Of a stretch of DNA of 57,124 nucleotides, positions 14,541-21,553 are shown piece by piece. The position numbers were made by a program, and so were the translations under genes. Origin of the DNA: a virus; IMG/VR virus record IMGVR_UViG_3300042261_000671, positions 1 to 57,124 of that record; one strand, 5' to 3'. The notes below the pieces were generated by a model. The model saw nothing but the letters and a program-made list of their open reading frames with translations. It was not told where the DNA came from and searched no databases. The first letter of the stretch is position 1. Each line of letters begins with the position of its first letter.

Positions 14541-15380
14541 TTATTCTACCTCTAATCTCTTCTCCAACATCTGAATACATATCTTATTGACATCAAATAC
14601 TATATAATTCCTTTTCAATTCTTTTGCTGCCACCGCTGTTGTGCCACTACCAACAAAATAATCAACTATAGTATCTCCTTCATTTGTTGAAGCTAATATA
14701 CATCTCTTAACTAATTCTTTTGGCTTTTGTGTATTATGTTTAGTTAGTTCATTGTTTGGAGTTTTCTTTGTTTTGGCATAACTTTTAACTTCCTTCATGC
14801 TCCAATATGGGACACACAAATCATCCCACAAATTCCCAGGATGTGTGTATCTAATCTTTTTACCATCTTTAATAAACCAGTCTTTAGGATTACCATTTGC
14901 ATCTTTGTATGGAGCAATAACTTCTTTTTCAACCATAATATCATCAATATTGAATGTATAAGATTTTTCATCCTTTACGGCAAACCATACATCTTCCATC
15001 ATTGATTTCCAATTTCTTTTGGCACCTCTACCTTTATCTCTTTTCCATGTAATTCTATTTATAACATGAAAACCAGCTTCCTCTAAAAGTTCTTGTATTT
15101 TTCCTGAATGTTCCCAAGACATACATATATAAATACTTCCTGTTTTTTTGAGTTGCTTGTATGCTAATTTAAGACATGTTTTTACCCAATTATAATAATC
15201 TGCTTTATTATGCCACTGTTTATCCCAGTGTGATCTATCTCCATTTTCTAAATCTATATTTTCTGATCTATTTCCAGATATGAAATATGGAGGATCTAAA
15301 AAGAACATATCTATGGAGTTGTCCTCAATAAATGTGGGACTATTTTCGAATGATAAATTATAGTATTTGTTTAATTCCAT
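14541..15380 (-). CDS. DNA methyltransferase (N6-adenine or N4-cytosine type)
   Basis: A 279-residue protein with motif IV DPPY at residues 29-32 ('FFLDPPYFISG') and the SAM-binding motif I near the C-terminus ('DYFVGSGTTAVAAKEL'). The order (catalytic motif first, FxGxG-type motif last) is the beta class. 'HNTQKPKELVKR' before motif I is typical. No restriction nuclease lies beside it, so it is probably an orphan that protects or marks phage DNA. An ATG at 15380 follows a TATATA element by about 20 bases. Confidence 0.9.
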   Translation of the reverse strand: MELNKYYNLSFENSPTFIEDNSIDMFFLDPPYFISGNRSENIDLENGDRSHWDKQWHNKADYYNWVKTCLKLAYKQLKKTGSIYICMSWEHSGKIQELLEEAGFHVINRITWKRDKGRGAKRNWKSMMEDVWFAVKDEKSYTFNIDDIMVEKEVIAPYKDANGNPKDWFIKDGKKIRYTHPGNLWDDLCVPYWSMKEVKSYAKTKKTPNNELTKHNTQKPKELVKRCILASTNEGDTIVDYFVGSGTTAVAAKELKRNYIVFDVNKICIQMLEKRLEVE

Positions 15381-15400
15381 TGAGATTCTAAATTTTATTT

Positions 15401-15413
15401 ATTATATATAAGG
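15401..15413 (-). promoter_or_regulatory. TATATA-type promoter element
   Basis: On the minus strand CTTATATATAAT lies about 20 bases before the methyltransferase ATG. Confidence 0.4.
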
Positions 15414-15448
15414 TGAATTATTTTGTTTAAAAAACAACTAATCCTCTA

Positions 15449-15604
15449 GTGAAGGAAGATTTTATTATTTGCCCTTACTGTGATAGTAAAGGGTATGTTA
15501 TAGAAGATAATAAAAGCATACAGTGTATTGTATGTGAAGGAAAAGGAATAATTATTACCACTTCCTCTCAAAAGGATTACGAAGAGATCCAGCCTGTTGA
15601 TTAA
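15449..15604 (+). CDS. Small DnaJ-type zinc-finger protein, antisense to the terminase 3' end
   Basis: A frame of 51 residues from GTG 15449: 'FIICPYCDSKGYV' and 'CIVCEGKGIIIT' form the two CxxCxxKG halves of a DnaJ-like zinc ribbon, here only one pair. The last 50 bases overlap the 3' end of the terminase gene on the other strand. No ATG is available. The paired CxxC-GxG signature makes it more than a chance frame, but its start and expression are unproven. Confidence 0.5.
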   Translation: MKEDFIICPYCDSKGYVIEDNKSIQCIVCEGKGIIITTSSQKDYEEIQPVD

Positions 15605-17819
15605 ACGGAGATACATAAGGTATCGGTTTTAACGTTGGTTTTATTCTTGGATAGAAAGTTTTATTTTTCGTAACAATACCATAATTAATATCAGATTCAG
15701 CTCCTCTCGTATTCAAAAAATTCATCATTACCTGTTTATCCCTATCAGACATAACATAATCCGAATAAGAATCTACTAGATTTTTAAAATCATAATGATC
15801 ATATATAGCAGATAGATTTATTAATGTCATCACACAGTCGTCATTGCCAGTTTCACTTCTAAAAGTTATTTCGCCACTTGAGGTTTCGTGTTTAGAGAAA
15901 GATTTTAACTCTATTATGTTATTTTCATTATGAAGTATCATATTATCTTTTTTTACAGCATCTTGAAAATCTTTCAATAATAATTTCTTATTATGCCCTA
16001 TAAGTAATCCTATCTTTGGTTTAGCGTCTGTTTCTCTATGCTTAAATCTTGAGAATACCGCATCCATAAAATCATTATTATCATTAAAAACATGTCTTAT
16101 ATTGTTCAATAAATCGTTTCCAAGATTCTTATTCATTTCCAAAACTATCTTAACTTTCTCTGGATCAAATATCTCAAAAACAATTAAATATAATACGTGT
16201 GCTATTTCGTTAATAGAATATACATTATTTCTAAATAATCCAATTTGCTCTAACTTAAAAAGATCATACTTATTATTCAGAAACATCTTCTTTCTTTCTA
16301 TTAGTTTTTCATCCTTCATTAATAGTCTAAACATGTTAATAACAGTATAGTCTAATCCTAAACCTTCTGCTAAGTCTATTCCTATTGTTATATAATAATC
16401 CTTTGCTTTTTCTAGTTCAAATAAATCAGGTCTATCTTTTATGAATTTTAAGTTATCGTACGGTAAATTGAATTTTTTCTCAAAACATTCTAAGTGTGGA
16501 GTTTCAAATTCCACTTGTTCATTCATGAAACTTTCAAACATAACACTATCGAATAACAATTTATCGTCTGTTATAAATTGTATTTCAAATTCCTGTTTGA
16601 ACATACTCTCACCACCAATAAGACCGGTTTGTTCTTCTTGCCAGTTTGTAACTCTACATATCTCGGGTAACGGTATTATTTCAGATATTCTTATTTGTCT
16701 TATAGTATCTATGTGACAATTTTCACGTGGAGTTTTTTCATCATTTTCGAAGAACTTTATGAAATACCATAGATCTCCATCTATAACTTTCTTATAAACT
16801 TCATACCCCATTGATATTAATTGTTCTATTACTTCATCTACTGTAACGTTATATTGACGCATTTTATAATCCAGGAAGAATAGTTTAGTATCTCTTCTTC
16901 CTTTTACTTGATGCCAATAAATACGCATGGCTTCATATTTGTTCCATCTTGGATCACTTTTTTCTTTTTCTGCATTTGTAAGCAATTCCCAGAATAAATT
17001 ATATCCATCTGGAGTTGATGTAATAATGATCTTAGAATTTTCGATAGATGATACGGTAGGAACAACAGATCCATAATATGCTCTAATGATAGAGTCTGGG
17101 ATTTTTGCAAATTCGTCTAGATACAACAAGTCAATGGCAAAACCGATAGCTGGTTCTTTAGATCTCGATTGACTCTGTACTCTACTGTTATTTTCAAAAG
17201 ATATTTGCTTCTCATTCCAGTTTGTTACTCCAGTTTTCAAAAAGAATGGGAGCAATTTGTAAATATCTTTTATTTTTCTGATAATTTCCTTTACTGTTTC
17301 TGATTTATTAGCAACTATCATAACACCTTTATCATCATTGAACAATACTAAATGTAATATAACAATAGAAGCAGATACGGTATTTAGGTTTAATATATCA
17401 TTAGCATAATAACTATGTTCGTTTGATAAAATAGACAAATCAAACATAGATACTTTATTTGTTGTCTTATTGATTGATTTAACTTTAGACGGTCCTTTCT
17501 TTGTAAGTACAATATCATTCGTTGTTAAATCTTTGGCGAATTTTATATTATGTCCTTCAGTAAAAATTGCGTGAACGTCAGCACAATTCATTTTTACGTC
17601 ATTCTCTAATTCTAGTTCTTGTATCTTATATGGTTGTGTTAAATTTATTTCATCTATTGGTACAAAACCATAATCGGTTTCAACAGATAAATTATCTAAA
17701 GAGAGTATATTAATAACTTTTTTTAGAGGATCTTCTTCATCAAATTTATTATTTTTATATTCTATTTTCTCAATAAATTCAATGAGTTTGTAAATAACAT
17801 TTCTTAAAAATTTACGCAT
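15555..17819 (-). CDS. Terminase large subunit, C-terminal part, preceded by the C-half of a split intein
   Basis: A 754-residue protein. Residues 1-146 are an intein C-fragment; residues 147-754 are the T4 gp17-like extein. The extein begins 'TVSASIVILHLVLFN', which continues a Walker A GK absent from this gene, then 'DLLYLDEFAK' (Walker B), 'IIITSTPDGYNLFW' (coupling motif) and an RNase H-like nuclease with 'GIDLAEGLGLDYTVINMF' as its first Asp strand. The protein cannot pump DNA alone because the P-loop is encoded at 26835-27368. After splicing TerL would be about 730 residues (122+608), against 610 in T4. A TATATA element precedes it. The C-terminus 'LRNPFERKW' overlaps the antisense zinc-finger frame. 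Confidence 0.93.
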   Translation of the reverse strand: MRKFLRNVIYKLIEFIEKIEYKNNKFDEEDPLKKVINILSLDNLSVETDYGFVPIDEINLTQPYKIQELELENDVKMNCADVHAIFTEGHNIKFAKDLTTNDIVLTKKGPSKVKSINKTTNKVSMFDLSILSNEHSYYANDILNLNTVSASIVILHLVLFNDDKGVMIVANKSETVKEIIRKIKDIYKLLPFFLKTGVTNWNEKQISFENNSRVQSQSRSKEPAIGFAIDLLYLDEFAKIPDSIIRAYYGSVVPTVSSIENSKIIITSTPDGYNLFWELLTNAEKEKSDPRWNKYEAMRIYWHQVKGRRDTKLFFLDYKMRQYNVTVDEVIEQLISMGYEVYKKVIDGDLWYFIKFFENDEKTPRENCHIDTIRQIRISEIIPLPEICRVTNWQEEQTGLIGGESMFKQEFEIQFITDDKLLFDSVMFESFMNEQVEFETPHLECFEKKFNLPYDNLKFIKDRPDLFELEKAKDYYITIGIDLAEGLGLDYTVINMFRLLMKDEKLIERKKMFLNNKYDLFKLEQIGLFRNNVYSINEIAHVLYLIVFEIFDPEKVKIVLEMNKNLGNDLLNNIRHVFNDNNDFMDAVFSRFKHRETDAKPKIGLLIGHNKKLLLKDFQDAVKKDNMILHNENNIIELKSFSKHETSSGEITFRSETGNDDCVMTLINLSAIYDHYDFKNLVDSYSDYVMSDRDKQVMMNFLNTRGAESDINYGIVTKNKTFYPRIKPTLKPIPYVSPFNQQAGSLRNPFERKW
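17382..17819 (-). mobile_element. Split intein C-fragment (IntC, 146 aa) in terminase
   Basis: It starts with a basic amphipathic helix ('MRKFLRNVIYKLIEFIEKI'), then Hint-type strands ('SVETDYGFVPIDEI'), a block B-like 'CADVHAIFTEGHNIKFAKDL', 'NDIVLTKKGPSKVKSI', and blocks F/G 'MFDLSILSNEHSYYANDIL' ending Leu-Asn. The terminal Asn is followed by Thr+1 of the extein. The usual penultimate His is Leu. Block A is missing here and is found in the fragment at 26838-27002. Confidence 0.9.
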
Positions 17820-17839
17820 AAAAATGCTTTGCTTTTCAA

Positions 17840-17853
17840 GTATATATTAAAAT
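17840..17853 (-). promoter_or_regulatory. TATATA-type promoter element
   Basis: On the minus strand TTTTAATATATAC lies about 20 bases before the ATG of the terminase C-part, so the two terminase pieces have their own promoters of the same type. Confidence 0.42.
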
Positions 17854-17866
17854 TAAAGGGGCTATT

Positions 17867-18616
17867 TTATAATGCGTTGTCTGTGTTGGGTTCCGCGTTC
17901 TTTTCGTCGTAGATAGTGAATATTTCTTTTAATTCTTCTTTTAATCCATCATCGACGTTATCTACAAGAATGCTTCTTATATTAAGATTACTACTATCCA
18001 TCAATACTTTATCTTCTTTCTTTTTCTTTTCAGTATAAAACACATTATTAAATGTATTTTTTGACAGATAAATATCTATTTTATTTTTATATTCTGCCTT
18101 TTCAAGAAGATCACTATCTATTTCTATATCAATGAAATCTTTTGTAATATTGATATTCTCTAAATCATCAATGGATGATATTTTATATTCAATGAATTTT
18201 GGAGATAATGTATTCTCAATGAATTTTGTTTTATCTTCTTTGAAAATATAATATCCAACATTTGGATCGTCGCTTTTAGAAAATTGAAAGAGAGATTTAC
18301 TTACTTTATTTTCGATTTTATCATCTAATATTCCTAGTTTTAGATCGTCTGCAAATAAAGGAAATATATTTTCGTTACAATCTAATGATATATTAACATT
18401 TTTAAATTCTTTATTTAACAGAATCAAAATAGATTTCATATTATTAAGAATTCTAAAACTATTATTAACAGTATTATTGAAGAGAGGACCAAGTATATAG
18501 AGATCTTTATCTTTATCTAATTTTTTAATACTATCAAAGAAATGATGGAAATATTCTTGTTGGAAATGCCATAATTTTGGATGACCAAATTTAATATTAT
18601 TGAAAACGAAAATCAT
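17867..18616 (-). CDS. Degenerate Mre11/gp47-like protein, probably without phosphoesterase activity
   Basis: A 249-residue protein. The first 70 residues follow the outline of a calcineurin-type nuclease such as T4 gp47: 'NNIKFGHPKLWHFQQEYF', a helix, then 'LYILGPLFNN'. At the places where active enzymes have GDxHxG and GDxFD, this protein has NNIKFG and GPLFNN, and no GNHD follows. The C-terminal part is acidic with a final helix like the Rad50/gp46-binding end of gp47. If related at all, it is an inactive version. Assignment is by eye and uncertain. Confidence 0.4.
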   Translation of the reverse strand: MIFVFNNIKFGHPKLWHFQQEYFHHFFDSIKKLDKDKDLYILGPLFNNTVNNSFRILNNMKSILILLNKEFKNVNISLDCNENIFPLFADDLKLGILDDKIENKVSKSLFQFSKSDDPNVGYYIFKEDKTKFIENTLSPKFIEYKISSIDDLENINITKDFIDIEIDSDLLEKAEYKNKIDIYLSKNTFNNVFYTEKKKKEDKVLMDSSNLNIRSILVDNVDDGLKEELKEIFTIYDEKNAEPNTDNAL

Positions 18617-18654
18617 AGAATATTTATTAAAATAAAGTTGGAAAGTTTAAAATA

Positions 18655-18681
18655 AAAAAGGGAGATTTAGCCTCCCTTTTT
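18655..18681 (-). terminator. Intrinsic terminator
   Basis: A GGGAG/CTCCC stem (18660-18664 and 18672-18676) has T-runs on both sides. It overlaps the stop of the minus-strand gene at 18667. Confidence 0.75.
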
Positions 18682-19449
18682 AACACCTGATAACAAAGCT
18701 ATCAAACTATTTAACATCGGTTTTTTCAAATTCGGTGGTATATTAGAAACCACCGAGAAATTACTATTGCCTGATATTTTAATTTGATTTGCTCCTTCGT
18801 TGAGAGATTTATTTTTCAAAAAATGACCAACGAGTGCATGTACGAATGGTTGAATTTCAAAACCTTTTTCATTATTTCTAATGATGTGAATTTCACTGTT
18901 TTTTTCTGTTAGAAGATACCAGTATTCTTCTTTTGATAAAAGTCTTTTCTCAAACATACTTGTAATTTCAGAATATTTCATATCTGTATAATACACCAAT
19001 CTACCTATAGCTTTGATATTATCTGTAGAACTTCGTTCTATAGTAAGATCCACTTGATTGTCTGGAGTATTCTCTTGTTGACGATTTTCTTCTTCTTCTA
19101 TTATTCTTCTTTTTCTTTGTTGAACTCTTCCAACTGGTTTTTCTTCTTCTGGGGGTTGTTGCTGAACATTTTCTGTAAATCTTCTAAATGTTTTACTTTC
19201 AAAAGATCTATTTTTTGGATAATGCTCAGTAACGTCGTCCATAGTTACTTTTAGTGTTGACCCATTCTTTCCTTTGAGAAGATAATATGATTCAAATACT
19301 GCTGATACTTCGCCTCTTATCTCTTTATTGTTGTAAATGGCAACGACAAGATCTCCAACTTTAATGGGATTCATGTTCTCATTCAAAGGGAACTGATCTA
19401 CCTTAATATTAGAGTGATATATGTTATATAATTTTTCCAAGTCTTCCAT
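18667..19449 (-). CDS. Hypothetical protein with KOW/SH3-like N-terminal domain
   Basis: A 260-residue protein. Residues about 25-75 ('KVGDLVVAIYNNKEIRGEV', 'YYLLKGKNGSTLKV') look like a small SH3/KOW-type barrel. A disordered Gln/Glu/Pro/Arg-rich linker (residues 95-130) and a C-terminal helical domain of about 120 residues follow. It lies in a minus-strand series with the terminase C-part and may be structural. No family was recognised. Confidence 0.7.
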   Translation of the reverse strand: MEDLEKLYNIYHSNIKVDQFPLNENMNPIKVGDLVVAIYNNKEIRGEVSAVFESYYLLKGKNGSTLKVTMDDVTEHYPKNRSFESKTFRRFTENVQQQPPEEEKPVGRVQQRKRRIIEEEENRQQENTPDNQVDLTIERSSTDNIKAIGRLVYYTDMKYSEITSMFEKRLLSKEEYWYLLTEKNSEIHIIRNNEKGFEIQPFVHALVGHFLKNKSLNEGANQIKISGNSNFSVVSNIPPNLKKPMLNSLIALLSGVKKGG

Positions 19450-19462
19450 TTTACAAAAATAA

Positions 19463-19496
19463 AGGTCTATCTGCTTTTAGGTGCATAGATAGACCT
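19463..19496 (-). terminator. Intrinsic terminator between minus-strand genes
   Basis: A perfect 10-bp inverted repeat AGGTCTATCT/AGATAGACCT (19463-19472 and 19487-19496), followed on the minus strand by TTTATTTTTG. It ends the transcript of the gene at 19521. Confidence 0.8.
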
Positions 19497-19520
19497 AGTT
19501 TATTTATTTTTTCAACAGCT

Positions 19521-20054
19521 TTAGATTTGTCCGCCTTGTACTGGAGGAATCTGCGCTGCAGTCTTCTGTGCTCCTTGTGCTGGATGCGCTTGTGCACCTT
19601 GAGCTCCTTGTGCCCCAGGTTGAGCTGGCATTTGAGCTCCTGGTTGTGCTTGTGGTTGAGCACCAGGTTGTGCTGGCATTTGAGCCTGAACAGGTTGAGT
19701 TTCATCTAAACCTTCAGTGTCCATTCCAGGTTGACCTTGTGCTTGAGCACCGCCTTGTGCTTTTGAATATTGATCTCCCAATATTAAATTAACTGGAAGA
19801 TTTTCGATTGTAACATAGGTGTTTATGATATAATCGGCGATTTCTTCAGCCAATTCAACGTCAGAATAAAACTGTCTAATATTCTTACCACTCTCGTCTT
19901 TTACTTTTTTAGCAAAAGCATTTACAAGTGACATAGGAACATCAATTCTCTTTCTTACTCTATATGTATCGTCAACAGCTTGTACATTTTCAGATAAAGG
20001 ACTGACATTTCTTCTTCCTTGAAATTCACCAAATTCGTATAAATTCTTTGTCAT
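19521..20054 (-). CDS. Pro/Gln/Ala-rich protein with targeting-like N-terminus
   Basis: A 177-residue protein starting MTKNLYEFGEFQG (LYE site). Residues about 15-95 form a compact, mostly helical domain. From about residue 98 to the end the sequence is low complexity, built on QPGAQ and MPAQPGAQ repeats, and surely disordered. A tail like this fits a scaffold or internal head component, but this is inference. Terminated by the hairpin downstream. Confidence 0.7.
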   Translation of the reverse strand: MTKNLYEFGEFQGRRNVSPLSENVQAVDDTYRVRKRIDVPMSLVNAFAKKVKDESGKNIRQFYSDVELAEEIADYIINTYVTIENLPVNLILGDQYSKAQGGAQAQGQPGMDTEGLDETQPVQAQMPAQPGAQPQAQPGAQMPAQPGAQGAQGAQAHPAQGAQKTAAQIPPVQGGQI

Positions 20055-20074
20055 AGTTTAATCTTATTTTTTAT

Positions 20075-20087
20075 GTATATATTAATA
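20075..20087 (-). promoter_or_regulatory. TATATA-type promoter element
   Basis: On the minus strand TATTAATATATAC lies about 20 bases before the ATG at 20054, overlapping the last codons of the preceding gene. Confidence 0.4.
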
Positions 20088-20666
20088 TTTTTTTCCACTT
20101 TTTTTACTATCAATAAGTTTTCTGTGTTCTGGGGATGCATTAGAATATATCCAGGCATCTAAATTTCTATTTGCTTTTATATCTTTTTGCATCATGTATT
20201 CTACAAAAGCTCTTTTATTTCTAAATTTTTTATCAATCATATTCTCAATATGTTGCATATAATTATTATTTTTCTTATATTCTTTCCATTTTGCCTTTTT
20301 TTCTTTTTCTTCTTTTGTGAATCCTTCGCTATCTTCTACATATCCTTTTGGATATTCTGTAAAATATTCATCATATAAATAACGAACTTCTTGCATTGGA
20401 TTTCCATTATCATCTTTTATGTCGAATATAAAAACATTTTTATCATCAAGAAAATCTCTAATTATATCTGATGTTCTATAATCTTTATTGTCCCTGGATA
20501 TTTTTCTTAATTCTATTAATTGATCTATATTAAATTTATTAAGGACTCTAAAATCTCCTTTTTTTAGTTTCCAATATGCAATTTCTAATTTTGGCCTTTC
20601 TGGTGCCTTTATTGAAATTTTTGGTAAATATTTCCTAATATTAAATTCTTCAAATAATTTTATCAT
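20082..20666 (-). CDS. Targeting-peptide protein with a CysRS C-terminal-like helical motif
   Basis: A 194-residue protein starting MIKLFEEFNIRKY (LFE site). The segment 'RKISRDNKDYRTSDIIRDFL' followed by 'VFIFDIKD' closely resembles the C-terminal helix pair of cysteinyl-tRNA synthetases (R..K.KD...SD.IRD.L...I...D), but no catalytic domain is present. The C-terminal half is strongly basic and Lys-rich. Function is unknown; a nucleic-acid-binding internal protein is one guess. Confidence 0.68.
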   Translation of the reverse strand: MIKLFEEFNIRKYLPKISIKAPERPKLEIAYWKLKKGDFRVLNKFNIDQLIELRKISRDNKDYRTSDIIRDFLDDKNVFIFDIKDDNGNPMQEVRYLYDEYFTEYPKGYVEDSEGFTKEEKEKKAKWKEYKKNNNYMQHIENMIDKKFRNKRAFVEYMMQKDIKANRNLDAWIYSNASPEHRKLIDSKKSGKKY

Positions 20667-20670
20667 AAAA

Positions 20671-20686
20671 CTATATATAGTTTTTT
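20671..20686 (-). promoter_or_regulatory. TATATA-type promoter element
   Basis: On the minus strand AAACTATATATAGTTTT, a near palindrome, lies about 4 bases before the ATG at 20666. Confidence 0.42.
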
Positions 20687-20690
20687 AAAT

Positions 20691-21512
20691 TTATTTTTTC
20701 CCCCATCGCCAACTCCATATATTGTAATGAACAGATACACCAAAACTCCATCCGAATCTAGCATTTGTTAAATTTGGATCTGTATTCATTCCAAACCCTA
20801 TATAAGGTCCGAATCCGAAGTTTTTGTCTTTTTTAGGCATTTGAGGAGGTTCTTTATCGAGGACGAATACTCCATTTAAATCCGTAAGTTTGACCATAGG
20901 TGAAGGCGAAATAGCGAAAACTTCGTATTTATCTTTTAAATTTCTGAAACCATATGTTATTCCTATAGTAGTAGTATTTTTTGTAAATAAAGTAGAATCT
21001 GGTGTTAATACCCATTTTTTAGTAATATCATCAAGACTTGCCCTAAATCTACTTTGCCCAGTTATATTCTGCTCAAAACCAGGATCTTTATAATTTTTAT
21101 CAAAATTTAACCCATAAAGATTTTGATCTTTATCCACAGTAACTAATTGATTGCTGGCAGCAACATCAGGTAATTCTATTTTTATTTTAGAATCTATAGC
21201 CGCAATAACGTCGCCTTTAACTTTCTTTAATTGATCTGCTAAATCTTTGTTATATTTTTCGAGGTCTTCGAGTTTATTTACCATGAAATTTTGTTTATCC
21301 CAAACATAAGCTTTTAATTTCTTGTCAAACATAACAGTTAAGCTATCTTCCATTGCTGCAACATTTTGTGCATTTTGTTTTTGAATAAACTCGTTTTGAG
21401 CAACTTGTTTTTGATAATTGCTACACATAGTAACTCCAAAAGTCATTGATATGAGGAATAATACACCTAATATTAGTCCATAGTATTTCTTAATGAATTC
21501 CCAGGTTGTCAT
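20691..21512 (-). CDS. Membrane-anchored periplasm-spanning protein, possible unimolecular spanin
   Basis: The start is chosen at ATG 21512 (MTTWEFIKKYYGLILGVLF), because the TATATA element lies 17 bases before it; an in-frame start at 21557 would sit upstream of the element. One N-terminal transmembrane helix, then a coiled coil of about 80 residues ('KLEDLEKYNKDLADQLKKV'), a central domain, and a C-terminus with alternating aromatic strands ('FGFGPYIGFGMNT', 'FGVSVHYNIWSWRW') like an outer-membrane beta hairpin. Inner anchor, coil and outer-membrane end is the plan of a spanin. Similar proteins are annotated without function in Bacteroidetes phages. Confidence 0.55.
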   Translation of the reverse strand: MTTWEFIKKYYGLILGVLFLISMTFGVTMCSNYQKQVAQNEFIQKQNAQNVAAMEDSLTVMFDKKLKAYVWDKQNFMVNKLEDLEKYNKDLADQLKKVKGDVIAAIDSKIKIELPDVAASNQLVTVDKDQNLYGLNFDKNYKDPGFEQNITGQSRFRASLDDITKKWVLTPDSTLFTKNTTTIGITYGFRNLKDKYEVFAISPSPMVKLTDLNGVFVLDKEPPQMPKKDKNFGFGPYIGFGMNTDPNLTNARFGWSFGVSVHYNIWSWRWGKK

Positions 21513-21528
21513 AATAATAATTTTTATT

Positions 21529-21541
21529 TTATATATTAAAC
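21529..21541 (-). promoter_or_regulatory. TATATA-type promoter element
   Basis: On the minus strand TTTAATATATAAAAT lies about 17 bases before ATG 21512 and supports that start. Confidence 0.4.
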
Positions 21542-21553
21542 GATTAAGGTCAA

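Noticed and set aside
15555-17819. Terminase as a simply truncated pseudogene
   Set aside because: Its first 146 residues are a good intein C-fragment, and the matching N-fragment plus P-loop is intact at 26835-27368.
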